Shown here one piece after another: positions 25,318 through 34,103 of a DNA stretch of 34,218 nt. The notes beneath the pieces are model-generated. The model was not told the DNA's origin. It ran no database searches and saw nothing but the letters and a program-made list of their open reading frames with translations. The stretch covers positions 1-34,218 of the forward strand of contig JAMOBE010000034.1 of NCBI GenBank assembly GCA_039908285.1, written 5' to 3'. This DNA comes from JAMOBE01 sp039908285. GTDB lineage: Bacteria; Pseudomonadota; Alphaproteobacteria; Rhodospirillales; Rhodospirillaceae. A program made the position numbers and the translations under genes. Every line of letters begins with the position of its first letter. Position 1 is the stretch's first letter.

Positions 25318-28300
25318 GCTTCGGACCAGCGCTTCTCCTGGGTCTCGTCGGGTGGATCGCCATCGGCGTGCTGCTGGTGTGGTTGCAGAAGCGACCAAAG
25401 GGCAGGCCCGAGTACCGCCGCACCCTGTCGGCGGCGGTCTGCGCCCGGGGAGAGACGGTCAGCGTCTCCCTCACCCACCGCGTGCCCGTGGATATTCCCC
25501 CGGCCGCCGACCACGACGTCATACTTCTTCTCGACCGGTCGTCGAGCATGGGCAGCGCCCCCGGCAGTCCGTTGCGCGAGATGACCCGCGCCGCCGAGAA
25601 CTTCATCAAGGTGTTGCCGAACTCTTTCAACATCGCCGTGATCGCCTTCGACACCCGGGCCGAGGTGCTGTGCCCACCGACCGAAGACCATGGCAAGGCC
25701 CGACGGGCCGTCGCCGCCATCGGTCCGGGCGGCGGGACATCGATCGCCTCGGCGCTCCATGCCGCGGCCGAGACGCTGAAGGGCGACCTGCGCCCCTGCC
25801 GCAAGACCGTCATCCTGTTTTCCGACGGCAGCGACGAGATCGAAGCGACCCGTGAGGCCGCCCGGGACCTGTCCCGTCACACCATTCTCTGCGCCGGCTT
25901 CGGCGCGGTCAACCGTCAGCTCCTCGACGCCGTCGCCGGGGCCTCGGAGCGGGTGCACGTCGTCGACAACTCCGAACGTCTCGGCGATCTGTTCGCCTTC
26001 CTCGCCGCCGAAGTCGGTGGCCACAAGCCGCTGGCCGGCGTGGTCGAGGAGGTGGTGCGCTCTCCCTCTCCCCTCACCATAATGGGAACCGGCGAGGTGC
26101 ATCCCATTCGCGGCGACATCGGCGATATCGCCCGACTGACCTGGGCGTTCCCGGTGCTGGAAACCGTCCCGCCGCAGCTCACCTACACCATCCGCCCCGA
26201 GTGCTGCGGCTGGCTGGCCATCACCGACCGTACCAGCCAGGTGACGTGGCAGATGCCCGACGGTCAGGCGAAGCCGATTCCCGCCCCGGGCGCGCCGCGT
26301 CTCCTGGTCCTGCCGCCGTGGCTGGTCTGGACCTGGTGTCTGATCAATCCGCTGGCCATGCTCATGTTCGGCCGCCTGTTCCCCTGCGATCGACCGAAAC
26401 GGATGGAGGAGACTCCACCACCACCATCACCGGCCCGACTGGACTTCGTGGTCCCCGAGGCGCCGCCCCCGCCGGCCGATCTGCCCGAGAGTCCGGCCCC
26501 GCTCAGCCCCGCCCTGGTGATTGGCTTCGGCGATCTGGGCGAGAGCATGCTGGCCACCCTGAGGTCGCGAATTCGCCAATCGGGAGCGCCGGCGGAGGAC
26601 GTCCGCCTCCTTGCCATCCGCCTGGGCGCCGGCTTGGGGACCTTGGCGGCGGACGAGACCGTCGTCATCGACATGGACCTGCGCCCCTACCTCGAGGGAC
26701 TGCGGGATCAGGGCGCGCCGTCGCAACGGGCATGGGTCTCCTATCGCACCTGGCTGCGTCGGGCCTCCCCGGCAACGACCAGCGGTGGCGCCTGGGGAGA
26801 CCGGGCGATGGCCCGTCTCGCCCTCCTGCTGGCGCCCGAGGAGACCGAGCGGCGGATTCGCGAGGCGCTGGCCGAACAGCCATCACGGCGCGTGATTCTG
26901 ATCGGCGGCAGCGATGACGCCGAAACCACCGGCCTCCTGGCCGAGACCGCCCACGTCTGCGCCACCCTCGGACACTCGGCCAGCGTGGTGCTGGCCGCGC
27001 CCAGCCCCGAGGCCAGTGGCGGAGCCGCGGCCCTGGCCTTTGCCCATGAGCTGAAGCGCCTGCTGCTTCTGCAGGGGGACGACGTCATCTCCGATCGCGG
27101 CGGCCAGCCGAAACGCGCGCGGCGTCTGATCGACCGCGTGCTGTTCGCCGGTGATCCTCGCATGCCGGTGGAGCACCGCATCGACCAGGCCGTCGATCTG
27201 GCCTGGGGCTGTCTCGCCTGGAAAGGGCTGTTCGAGCGGACTCCCACGACTACCGAGGGCTCGGTCCAGGTGGCGACCGCCCACGCCGTCGTCCTGCCCA
27301 TGGATGGCCTGTGGCAATGGGCCAGGGCCCGGCTGCTGGCCGACGTCGTCGAGCGCTGGTTCGCCCCCCGACCCGCGGACACCACCGGACGCACCGCCGC
27401 CAACCGCTTCTGGAGCGGCGAGGGTGTAAGCACCCCGCGTCCATCCTTCATCGTCGGCATCGCGCCGGTGGTGGAGAGCGGAGACTCGGCGACGAATTTC
27501 CTGGTCTCGACCCTGGCCGTCCTGTCGAACCAGCTCTACGCCGCCCAGAGTGCCTACTGTGCCAGGGAGCGGGACCATTTCGCCGCCTACGTGGAGACCT
27601 GGTGCAACACCGAACTCGCGGACGACGATGTCTCCCGAGGCTTTCCCCTGGTGGAGATCGAGACGGCGATCGTATCCATCGCCGAGGGCCTGACCGAGGT
27701 CGGTGCGGCCCTCGGCGCCTTTTCCGGGCAGCCGGGCCTGGAGCGCTCGACCGAGATCGCCGTGGCCCTGTGTCACGATTTCGCATTGATGATGGAGAGC
27801 CTGGCGGACGTCGTCGCCTCCCTGGTCCAGCGGTGGGTCGGTGACTCCGGTCAACCCGGCGCAGCACTTCCCCTGAGAGACTTTCTGAAGGCTGAACCGC
27901 AGCGGGTCGAGGCAGCCCTCATCCCCACCCTCCCCGAAAAGGCAATCGGCGAAGTCCGGAAAGCCTACGGGAACTGGCGGTCGGGTCTTGAGGACTATCT
28001 GCGTCGTCACCTCCGCTTCCAGGTGCGGCGCCGCCAGGATGATGTCCCGGGACGTCCCATCGCCTTCGACGTCCTGATGCCGGGCGCCGGAAACGTCGTC
28101 GGCACGGGTGGTGACGCGATCGCCGCCCTGTACAGGGTGCTGGAGCCCTACCGGGCCGGCGTTCTGGCCTGGTCGAAGGAGGACTGGTTCCCGGTCGTCA
28201 CCGACAGGGACATGAGCGGAGGAATGGGCTGGGGCAGGGACGCCCGGAAGGCCTACCCCGGACTTCGCGAAATCGTTGATCCGATCCCCTTCCAGATCGG

Positions 28301-28835
28301 CGCGGTCCTGCCGACCGCGTCCTCCCTCGACGTCCTGTTCAAGCCACCGGGCGAAACCACGCCGCTGCCGTATGTCTGGCCCGAGGAAGCCAACGCCGCC
28401 CGCATCGCCCGTCGCCTGGCCAATGAACTGCACCTGGAGACGCCCTCCTTCCCTCCGCGCCTCGTGGCCCTCCTGCGCGACTGCCGGGCGCTGTACGCGT
28501 TCTTCGTCGATGTCGCCGAGGGGCGGCTCACCCTTCAGGCCGGTTCCGTCACCCTCCAGCGCACCACGCCATTCCCCGTGGCCGAGTTGCCGAAGGGATC
28601 GACCGCCCGCACCCTCGCTCTGCTGGCCGAGGCCGCCCGCCAGACGGTGACCGACGGCGTCGCCCTGAACGGAGCGGCCATTCCCTCGCCGGAGGAGACT
28701 CCGCTGCTGACACCCGACGACCTGGCGACGAAGGTCGGGCAGTGGGTCACCGAGACCGATGCCGACTGGCCCGTCTGGCGCTTCGCCATCATGGGCGTGG
28801 CCCTGGAAGAGCAGGCAAGGAGTCAGGAGCGATGA
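25314..28835 (+). CDS. Paralogous two-TM vWA plus degenerate tubulin-like protein (operon gene D)
   Basis: 1173 residues with the same layout as gene C. TM1 (about 5-24); vWA domain (about 65-255) with MIDAS D74-R-S76-S-S78, a GGGTSI loop and LFSDGSD; TM2 (about 330-357); a Pro/Glu-rich linker (about 365-398); then a domain opening with ALVIGFGDLGESML (400-413), which matches the first glycine loop of the tubulin-like fold. The G-box region reads VILIGGSDDAETTGLL (527-542), so GGTGxG is lost. The rest is unassigned. The ATG overlaps the stop of gene C (ATGA) and GGAGGAG lies 7 nt upstream, which fixes the start against a longer open frame. It ends ATGA-overlapped with gene E. Probably a non-GTP-binding structural partner of B and C (inference). 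Confidence 0.78.
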   Translation: MSFGPALLLGLVGWIAIGVLLVWLQKRPKGRPEYRRTLSAAVCARGETVSVSLTHRVPVDIPPAADHDVILLLDRSSSMGSAPGSPLREMTRAAENFIKVLPNSFNIAVIAFDTRAEVLCPPTEDHGKARRAVAAIGPGGGTSIASALHAAAETLKGDLRPCRKTVILFSDGSDEIEATREAARDLSRHTILCAGFGAVNRQLLDAVAGASERVHVVDNSERLGDLFAFLAAEVGGHKPLAGVVEEVVRSPSPLTIMGTGEVHPIRGDIGDIARLTWAFPVLETVPPQLTYTIRPECCGWLAITDRTSQVTWQMPDGQAKPIPAPGAPRLLVLPPWLVWTWCLINPLAMLMFGRLFPCDRPKRMEETPPPPSPARLDFVVPEAPPPPADLPESPAPLSPALVIGFGDLGESMLATLRSRIRQSGAPAEDVRLLAIRLGAGLGTLAADETVVIDMDLRPYLEGLRDQGAPSQRAWVSYRTWLRRASPATTSGGAWGDRAMARLALLLAPEETERRIREALAEQPSRRVILIGGSDDAETTGLLAETAHVCATLGHSASVVLAAPSPEASGGAAALAFAHELKRLLLLQGDDVISDRGGQPKRARRLIDRVLFAGDPRMPVEHRIDQAVDLAWGCLAWKGLFERTPTTTEGSVQVATAHAVVLPMDGLWQWARARLLADVVERWFAPRPADTTGRTAANRFWSGEGVSTPRPSFIVGIAPVVESGDSATNFLVSTLAVLSNQLYAAQSAYCARERDHFAAYVETWCNTELADDDVSRGFPLVEIETAIVSIAEGLTEVGAALGAFSGQPGLERSTEIAVALCHDFALMMESLADVVASLVQRWVGDSGQPGAALPLRDFLKAEPQRVEAALIPTLPEKAIGEVRKAYGNWRSGLEDYLRRHLRFQVRRRQDDVPGRPIAFDVLMPGAGNVVGTGGDAIAALYRVLEPYRAGVLAWSKEDWFPVVTDRDMSGGMGWGRDARKAYPGLREIVDPIPFQIGAVLPTASSLDVLFKPPGETTPLPYVWPEEANAARIARRLANELHLETPSFPPRLVALLRDCRALYAFFVDVAEGRLTLQAGSVTLQRTTPFPVAELPKGSTARTLALLAEAARQTVTDGVALNGAAIPSPEETPLLTPDDLATKVGQWVTETDADWPVWRFAIMGVALEEQARSQER

Positions 28836-31800
28836 ACGCGATCACGCGCCTGGCTCTGGCGCTTGCCCTGATGACCGGGGTGGCGATCGGTACGGCCCAC
28901 GCCGAGATCGAGGTCTCCAAGGCGGCCATCGACAAGCCCCGATACACGCCCACCGCCAGGAAACCCGCGCCCAAAGCGAAGGAACCGACCAGGGCCGAAC
29001 GCCCGATACCAGACCGGGGTCCGGCCCATTTCATCGTCCTGATCGATGATTCCGGGGACATGAAGGATTACCGGAACAGGATTGCCTGGGCTCTGCCGCG
29101 TGCCCTCTTCGAGTGGAACAAAACCGACGACAAGTTCCCGGTTTTCATCCCGGAAAAGGACCATCTGTCGCTGACCTTCTATGGCCTGTCGACGGACGAC
29201 AAGGGGAACAAGACGTGCAAGGAACGGTCCGACCACAGGATGATCCCGGGGGACCTGTTCGACTGGCTCTCCCCGCCCCCCCTCCGAACCGCCTCTGACC
29301 TGGAAGAGTTCCTCAAGGAACAGCTTGGCCTCGACTGCCGTTTCAAGGAGGGGCTGTCTCCCATCGCCATGGCCGAGGTCATGGCGCTGTCTTCGGCGCC
29401 CAGCGTAACGAACTCATTCCGCAAGGTCTACATCGTCAACGTCACCAACGACCTGTTCAACGCCCAGCCATCCCGCGACGCCAGCAACTTTGCGCGCCGC
29501 TTCAAGCTGAGCGGACTGACCAGCGCGCAGGAGCTTCTGTCCCGCACGACCCGGGACTTCACCTTCATCACCAACGAGCATCTCCAGCTCAAGATCCCCC
29601 ATGGAAGAAGCGAGCTGGCGCAAGGCGAGGACAACGACGAGGACGCCAAGGTCAAGCCACTGCGTATCGTCGTTTCCGAAGTACTTCCGGTGGCGCCGGA
29701 CGTGAACATGCTGGTCAGCGCTCCGAAGGAGGTGACGGTCACGCGTCGCCCGGTGGGGCCGGACCTCATGCGTCTCGGCACCGCCGATGGGGTGGCGCCG
29801 ATCCTGCGGGTGGCCGGCCAGGGCGTGTTGCAGCCCGAGTCCCTGTCCTGGCGCCTGGTCGAACCGGCGACGGGTCCTGTCCTGGGACAGGCGGTGGCAA
29901 AGCGAAGCGGCGAGATTCCCCTGTCTGGTGACATGGAAAAGTCGCTGTTCGACCTCCTTGGCCTCCGCACCGACGTGCCGGTGAGTACCGACCGCATCGC
30001 CGGCGGGCGGCTCGAGTTCACGGTGCGCTATCGCTACCATGCCGAGGGGTACGATCGGCTGATTTCCGAGACCAGGCCGCTGTCCGTGACCCTGACACCG
30101 GAGGCGACGGTGACGATCCCGAAGGCCGGTGGCTTCGTCGACGAACTGGTGCCGGTGCGGGAACTCGACGACCTGACCTTCGCCGCCCTGTGGCGTCCTG
30201 GCGACGGCCCCCTGACTCCCGCCGAAGCCCTCAGTCGCATCGGCGATCAGCGCGAACGGGTCCAGGCGTATCTCCTCGCCGCCATCGTCGGCTCCCTTCT
30301 GTTCGTGGCGTATCTGATCTACCGGCTGACGCCGGGCCGTCCGTTCCGCCCCCTGCTGAAATGGCGGGGCGTGTCGGAGGTGGTGATCGACTTCAACAGC
30401 CTGGCCACGGTGCCGCTGCTGCTCGGCAAGGTCGAGATCGACAATCTCGGCAGGCCCAACCCCCTCGCCCGCCTCCTGGGCAAGACCGCCCAGCCCCTGC
30501 TGCCCGCCCAGTTGTCCGTCGCCGATACCGACGGCGCCAAACTGGGACTCATGTGTCAGGGAACCGGGCCGCTGGTCGGCTTCTCATCGGAGGACGGGCT
30601 GAGCGGCGCCCTGGATCAGCAGGTGAGTCACGGGACCCTCGTCCACCTGTTCTTCGACCCCGCCAGGGTGGTTGACGCCCGGCCGGTGGCGGACCCGGCC
30701 ATGCCCATCCATCTGGAACTGCACGGCCGCAGGATACGCGACCTAGAGCCGCTGATCATTCCGCTGACCCTCAAACTGCTTCCCGAACTGGCCCGCCCCC
30801 CCCTGGTGACGTTCGTCGAGACGCCGGGAGATCACATCTTCCGCAATGCCGCCGACGGGTCGAACACCGTCGTCGTCGGCGCCCTGCGCTTCAGCAGCAG
30901 GGCGACGCGGACCCGCGCCGAATCCTTCCGTGACCGCTATGCCCTGCGGGTCATGCGCAATCAGGAGGTACTGCCGGACGACGCCTTCCTTCTCGAGGGC
31001 ACCATCGAGGGCAACGTCATCGTGCCGCCGAAGGGCAGGGACGTGACGGTCCCCCTTCTGGTCCGCTGCGACGGGCGCATCGTCCCCAACCCGGATCCCG
31101 ACCGCGACACCTACCTGGTGCAGGTCATCGGCGTGGGTGCGCCCGGGTCCAACCTTGGGCCCTTCCCGGTGACGCTGTGCCGCGATCGCACCCGCGCCGA
31201 TCTCGCCCTGCGGGTGGAGCGTGGCCAAAAACTGCCGAGCCGCCTGATCACCTTCGGCGAGGATGACGGCCAGGCCTGGATCGCCGTCGTCGCCCCTGAC
31301 GGCGCCGTCAAACCGCCCGCCCAGCTGCCCGGCAACCGCTGTGTCCTCGACTGGTCCGCCACCGCCACCAAGCGGAAGGAGTCCCGCAAGCCCCAGCCGA
31401 TACTGACCCTGTGGGCGGAGAACGTGGCGCGTTCCGGACGTGGCCGCATCGTGCCCAGGTTCGACATCACGCTGGTCCTGGCCCCATCGGCCCAGGGCGC
31501 ACTGCGGATGAAGCCCGGGCGGACCATCGAACAGGTGCTGGTCGTCGAGGGACTGGATGGCGAGGGCCGCGTGTCGATCGGCGAGGGTAGCGAGCCGACC
31601 AGGATCCGCGTCACGTTCGACGACAACTTCATCGCCGCGATCGTCGGGGCGCGGCTCGAGTCCGGACAGGCGAAGCTTCAGGTTGCCATGACCGCCGAGG
31701 GGGTGACCGACACCGGGGAGACCTTCACGCGCACGCTGCGCCTGGAATTGCCCCTGACCATCGAGGAATTGCCCGGCCCCAACTGGCTGGCCATCGACTT

Positions 31801-33679
31801 CGGCACATCGGCCATCACCGCCGCCATCGGCGATGGCACCCGCTCGCAGTTGATCCCGTTGCAGGACGTCGAGCAGCCGGGTGGATACACCCTGGCCAAG
31901 TTCGATACCTCCGAATCGGGCTCCCCCTTCTTCCTGTCAAGCGTCATCGTCTGCGACGCCGCGGAACAGCTTGAAAGAAAGGACCTCTTCGACGTGCGCG
32001 CCGGCTTTCGCGCCGGTTTTCCCACCAGCGCCAATGCATCTCTCGCTCTCGGTGAGCCCGGGTTCGTCGGTCTGCCGGCCAGGCTCGACGACATCATGTG
32101 GAAGAACGACCGGATCATCCTGTCGCTGAAGAGCTGGCTGGGCTCGTCGTCGCCCTACTATGCCTTCAGCAAGCCGATCGCTTTCATGGACGGTAAGAGC
32201 CGCGTCGTGGACAACCTGGTGCCCCTCGATCCGCTGGTGCGTTCGGCATTCTCGGCGCTGGCCGAGGCCTATCTGCAGCCGCACGGCGTGACCGCCGATC
32301 AGGTGGTCATCACCTATCCCAACACCTTCACTCCGTTCCATCAGCAACGGCTGAAGGGCATCGTCTGCGAGGCGTTGATGGAGCGGTTCGGCATCGCCCT
32401 GCCCGAGCGTATCCGCCTGGTCAGCGAGTCCGACGCCGCGGCCTGCCACTTCATCAGCGAGCGCCACAAGGGGGGGGTGACACCGTCGGGCGATGAACGA
32501 CTGTTCGTCTACGATCTCGGCGCCGGGACCCTGGACATCTCGGTGATCCAGGTGCGCTGGTCGGCCGGAGACCAGCGGGACCTGGAAGGCTGGAAGGTTC
32601 TGTCGCGCCGTGGCGTGGCGGTGGCCGGCAATTACCTCGACGAGGTCCTGGCCCGCAAGATCGACACCTGCCTGAAGAGGCTGTGCGACGGCAAGGATCT
32701 GGAGTACGAGTTCCCCGTCGTCGCCAATTCCCTGCGACAGGACCAGACCAGACACATCAGCGCCATCCACGCCCTGTGGCGAGCCATCCGCGCGGCCAAG
32801 CAGGGTGAGCCGGGGGCTCTGGGACGTCCGCCGTGGTCGGGCACCGAGCCGCTCCGGGTCGAAGTCTACGACAGCCTGGTCACCGATCCCTCGGTGGTCA
32901 GGATCATCAACGCGGATAGCGTGCAGAGTAATGTTGAGCCACCCGCCAGCGGCCCCTGGTTCCAGTACGATGTCGGCAAGCTTTACCTGTGCATTCCGGC
33001 GAAAGACATCTACGACGATCCGGGGATGCGGGACTACCTCGACTTCCTGACCGTCACCGTCATCGATGAGGCGCTGGCCGCCGCCCGCGTGACGTCCAAC
33101 GACATCCACACCCTGGTGCTGTCGGGCCGCGGCGCCTTGTGGCCCGGTCTGGCCGAGGCGGTGCAGGGGCGCTTCAAATCGGAGACGGGCCGCAACTTCA
33201 AGGATCTCGGCGGCGGCATGAAGGGCGCCGTCGCCCGCGGTGCCATCGACTGGCAGGGCCTGGCCCGCCAGCAACTCGACATCGATCTCACCCCGGAACC
33301 ATCCCTGGCCTTGCTGATGATGCCGAGCGGCAACCTCTGGACCGACAGCCAATGGGCCGACCCCATTCCGCTGAAAGGCAATTTCTTCTGCCAGCTCGTC
33401 CAGATCGCCCACCGCGACCCCAAACCGCTCAGCGACATGAAGACGCTGAAGAAACATTTCTACGTCAACATCGGTCCGAAGTATCAGCAAAGCGAGTTCG
33501 CAACCGGCCTCGTGCATCTGACCAAGAAGGTGGGACCCGGCGGCGCGTTGGAAATCACCATCGGCGACGGCGAACGGGAATCGCAGACCATCGACCACAC
33601 CGACCTGCAGGCCATGAACGCCGTGCGCCCCGCCTGGCCCATCGGCCAGACCCTGCTGCAGCCGATAACGGAAGAGTGA
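28832..33679 (+). CDS. Membrane-anchored fusion: vWA-like domain, TM, beta-rich region and Hsp70/actin-fold ATPase (operon gene E)
   Basis: 1615 residues. Signal peptide (1-24, ending AHA); a Lys/Pro spacer; a vWA-like domain (about 65-250) whose first MIDAS strand reads VLIDDSGDM, so the third ligand Ser is Asp (76); further periplasmic sequence; one TM (about 477-497); about 480 residues of cytoplasmic beta-rich, Ig-like sequence; then an Hsp70-type nucleotide-binding domain (about 984-1480). Its motifs are phosphate-1 AIDFGTS (987-993), VVITYPNTFTPFHQQRLK, VSESDAAACHF, phosphate-2 YDLGAGTLDIS (1227-1237) and adenosine LSGRGALWPGL (1430-1440). The last 135 residues are beta-rich and are not a standard substrate-binding domain. 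The start is fixed by the ATGA overlap with gene D and an AGGAG site. It would place an ATPase under the membrane, next to the tubulin-like domains. Confidence 0.83.
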   Translation: MNAITRLALALALMTGVAIGTAHAEIEVSKAAIDKPRYTPTARKPAPKAKEPTRAERPIPDRGPAHFIVLIDDSGDMKDYRNRIAWALPRALFEWNKTDDKFPVFIPEKDHLSLTFYGLSTDDKGNKTCKERSDHRMIPGDLFDWLSPPPLRTASDLEEFLKEQLGLDCRFKEGLSPIAMAEVMALSSAPSVTNSFRKVYIVNVTNDLFNAQPSRDASNFARRFKLSGLTSAQELLSRTTRDFTFITNEHLQLKIPHGRSELAQGEDNDEDAKVKPLRIVVSEVLPVAPDVNMLVSAPKEVTVTRRPVGPDLMRLGTADGVAPILRVAGQGVLQPESLSWRLVEPATGPVLGQAVAKRSGEIPLSGDMEKSLFDLLGLRTDVPVSTDRIAGGRLEFTVRYRYHAEGYDRLISETRPLSVTLTPEATVTIPKAGGFVDELVPVRELDDLTFAALWRPGDGPLTPAEALSRIGDQRERVQAYLLAAIVGSLLFVAYLIYRLTPGRPFRPLLKWRGVSEVVIDFNSLATVPLLLGKVEIDNLGRPNPLARLLGKTAQPLLPAQLSVADTDGAKLGLMCQGTGPLVGFSSEDGLSGALDQQVSHGTLVHLFFDPARVVDARPVADPAMPIHLELHGRRIRDLEPLIIPLTLKLLPELARPPLVTFVETPGDHIFRNAADGSNTVVVGALRFSSRATRTRAESFRDRYALRVMRNQEVLPDDAFLLEGTIEGNVIVPPKGRDVTVPLLVRCDGRIVPNPDPDRDTYLVQVIGVGAPGSNLGPFPVTLCRDRTRADLALRVERGQKLPSRLITFGEDDGQAWIAVVAPDGAVKPPAQLPGNRCVLDWSATATKRKESRKPQPILTLWAENVARSGRGRIVPRFDITLVLAPSAQGALRMKPGRTIEQVLVVEGLDGEGRVSIGEGSEPTRIRVTFDDNFIAAIVGARLESGQAKLQVAMTAEGVTDTGETFTRTLRLELPLTIEELPGPNWLAIDFGTSAITAAIGDGTRSQLIPLQDVEQPGGYTLAKFDTSESGSPFFLSSVIVCDAAEQLERKDLFDVRAGFRAGFPTSANASLALGEPGFVGLPARLDDIMWKNDRIILSLKSWLGSSSPYYAFSKPIAFMDGKSRVVDNLVPLDPLVRSAFSALAEAYLQPHGVTADQVVITYPNTFTPFHQQRLKGIVCEALMERFGIALPERIRLVSESDAAACHFISERHKGGVTPSGDERLFVYDLGAGTLDISVIQVRWSAGDQRDLEGWKVLSRRGVAVAGNYLDEVLARKIDTCLKRLCDGKDLEYEFPVVANSLRQDQTRHISAIHALWRAIRAAKQGEPGALGRPPWSGTEPLRVEVYDSLVTDPSVVRIINADSVQSNVEPPASGPWFQYDVGKLYLCIPAKDIYDDPGMRDYLDFLTVTVIDEALAAARVTSNDIHTLVLSGRGALWPGLAEAVQGRFKSETGRNFKDLGGGMKGAVARGAIDWQGLARQQLDIDLTPEPSLALLMMPSGNLWTDSQWADPIPLKGNFFCQLVQIAHRDPKPLSDMKTLKKHFYVNIGPKYQQSEFATGLVHLTKKVGPGGALEITIGDGERESQTIDHTDLQAMNAVRPAWPIGQTLLQPITEE

Positions 33680-33776
33680 GAGGCTGAAAATGTATTGGCC
33701 GCATGACCATGAAAGCCCTCTCCCCCCCTCTTCGGGGGGAGAGGGAATACGGACTTCGAATACATTTTCAGCCTCT
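33679..33776. repeat. Nested palindromic element directly after gene E
   Basis: An 18-bp perfect inverted repeat (33679-33696 and 33759-33776; AGAGGCTGAAAATGTATT) encloses a second 12-bp perfect hairpin (33716-33727 and 33734-33745; CCCTCTCCCCCC). Its first base is the last base of the gene E stop codon. The outer arm shares CTGAAAATG with the start of the 9061-9240 element. It may be a REP/MITE-like repeat that stabilises or partly terminates the operon transcript. Confidence 0.88.
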
Positions 33777-33785
33777 GAGCGAAAG

Positions 33786-34103
33786 ATGATGAGCATGGGT
33801 GGATCACGTCACGGCCGGGCCATGCGCATGGCCCTGCTCGTCCTTTTCGTCGCCCTGACCGGCCCGGCGGCGGCGCAGACGGCGGGGGCGACAGCAGGGA
33901 CAGAAGCCGGAACCCCAGGTGTGGTGAAGAAGGATCCTACGAAGAATAACGACGTAAAGAAGAGCCCAGTGAAGCCAGATGCGAAGCCGTCTGACGCTAA
34001 TGCTAAGAAAAAAAGCCCTGACACGAAGGCTCCTGACACGAAGGCTCCTGACACGAAGGCCCCTGACACGAAAGCCCCTGACACGAAAGCCCCTGACACG
34101 TAG
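33786..34103 (+). CDS. Secreted Lys/Pro-rich PDTKA-repeat protein, interrupted by in-frame TAG near the window edge
   Basis: 105 residues to the TAG at 34101. An N-terminal signal peptide (MRMALLVLFVALTGPAAAQ, cleavage near AAA-Q) is followed by an Ala/Gly/Thr stretch, a Lys-rich segment (VKKDPTKNNDVKKSPVKPDAK) and tandem PDTKA pentapeptides. The same frame continues with perfect PDTKA copies after the TAG to the end of the window, so the gene has probably been cut by one AAG-to-TAG change, or the base is an assembly error. The codons before the repeat are much poorer in GC than the neighbours. No clear ribosome site; ATGs at 33789 and 33795 are equally possible. A flexible, positively charged periplasmic spacer is a reasonable guess; it has no recognised family. 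Confidence 0.55.
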   Translation: MMSMGGSRHGRAMRMALLVLFVALTGPAAAQTAGATAGTEAGTPGVVKKDPTKNNDVKKSPVKPDAKPSDANAKKKSPDTKAPDTKAPDTKAPDTKAPDTKAPDT

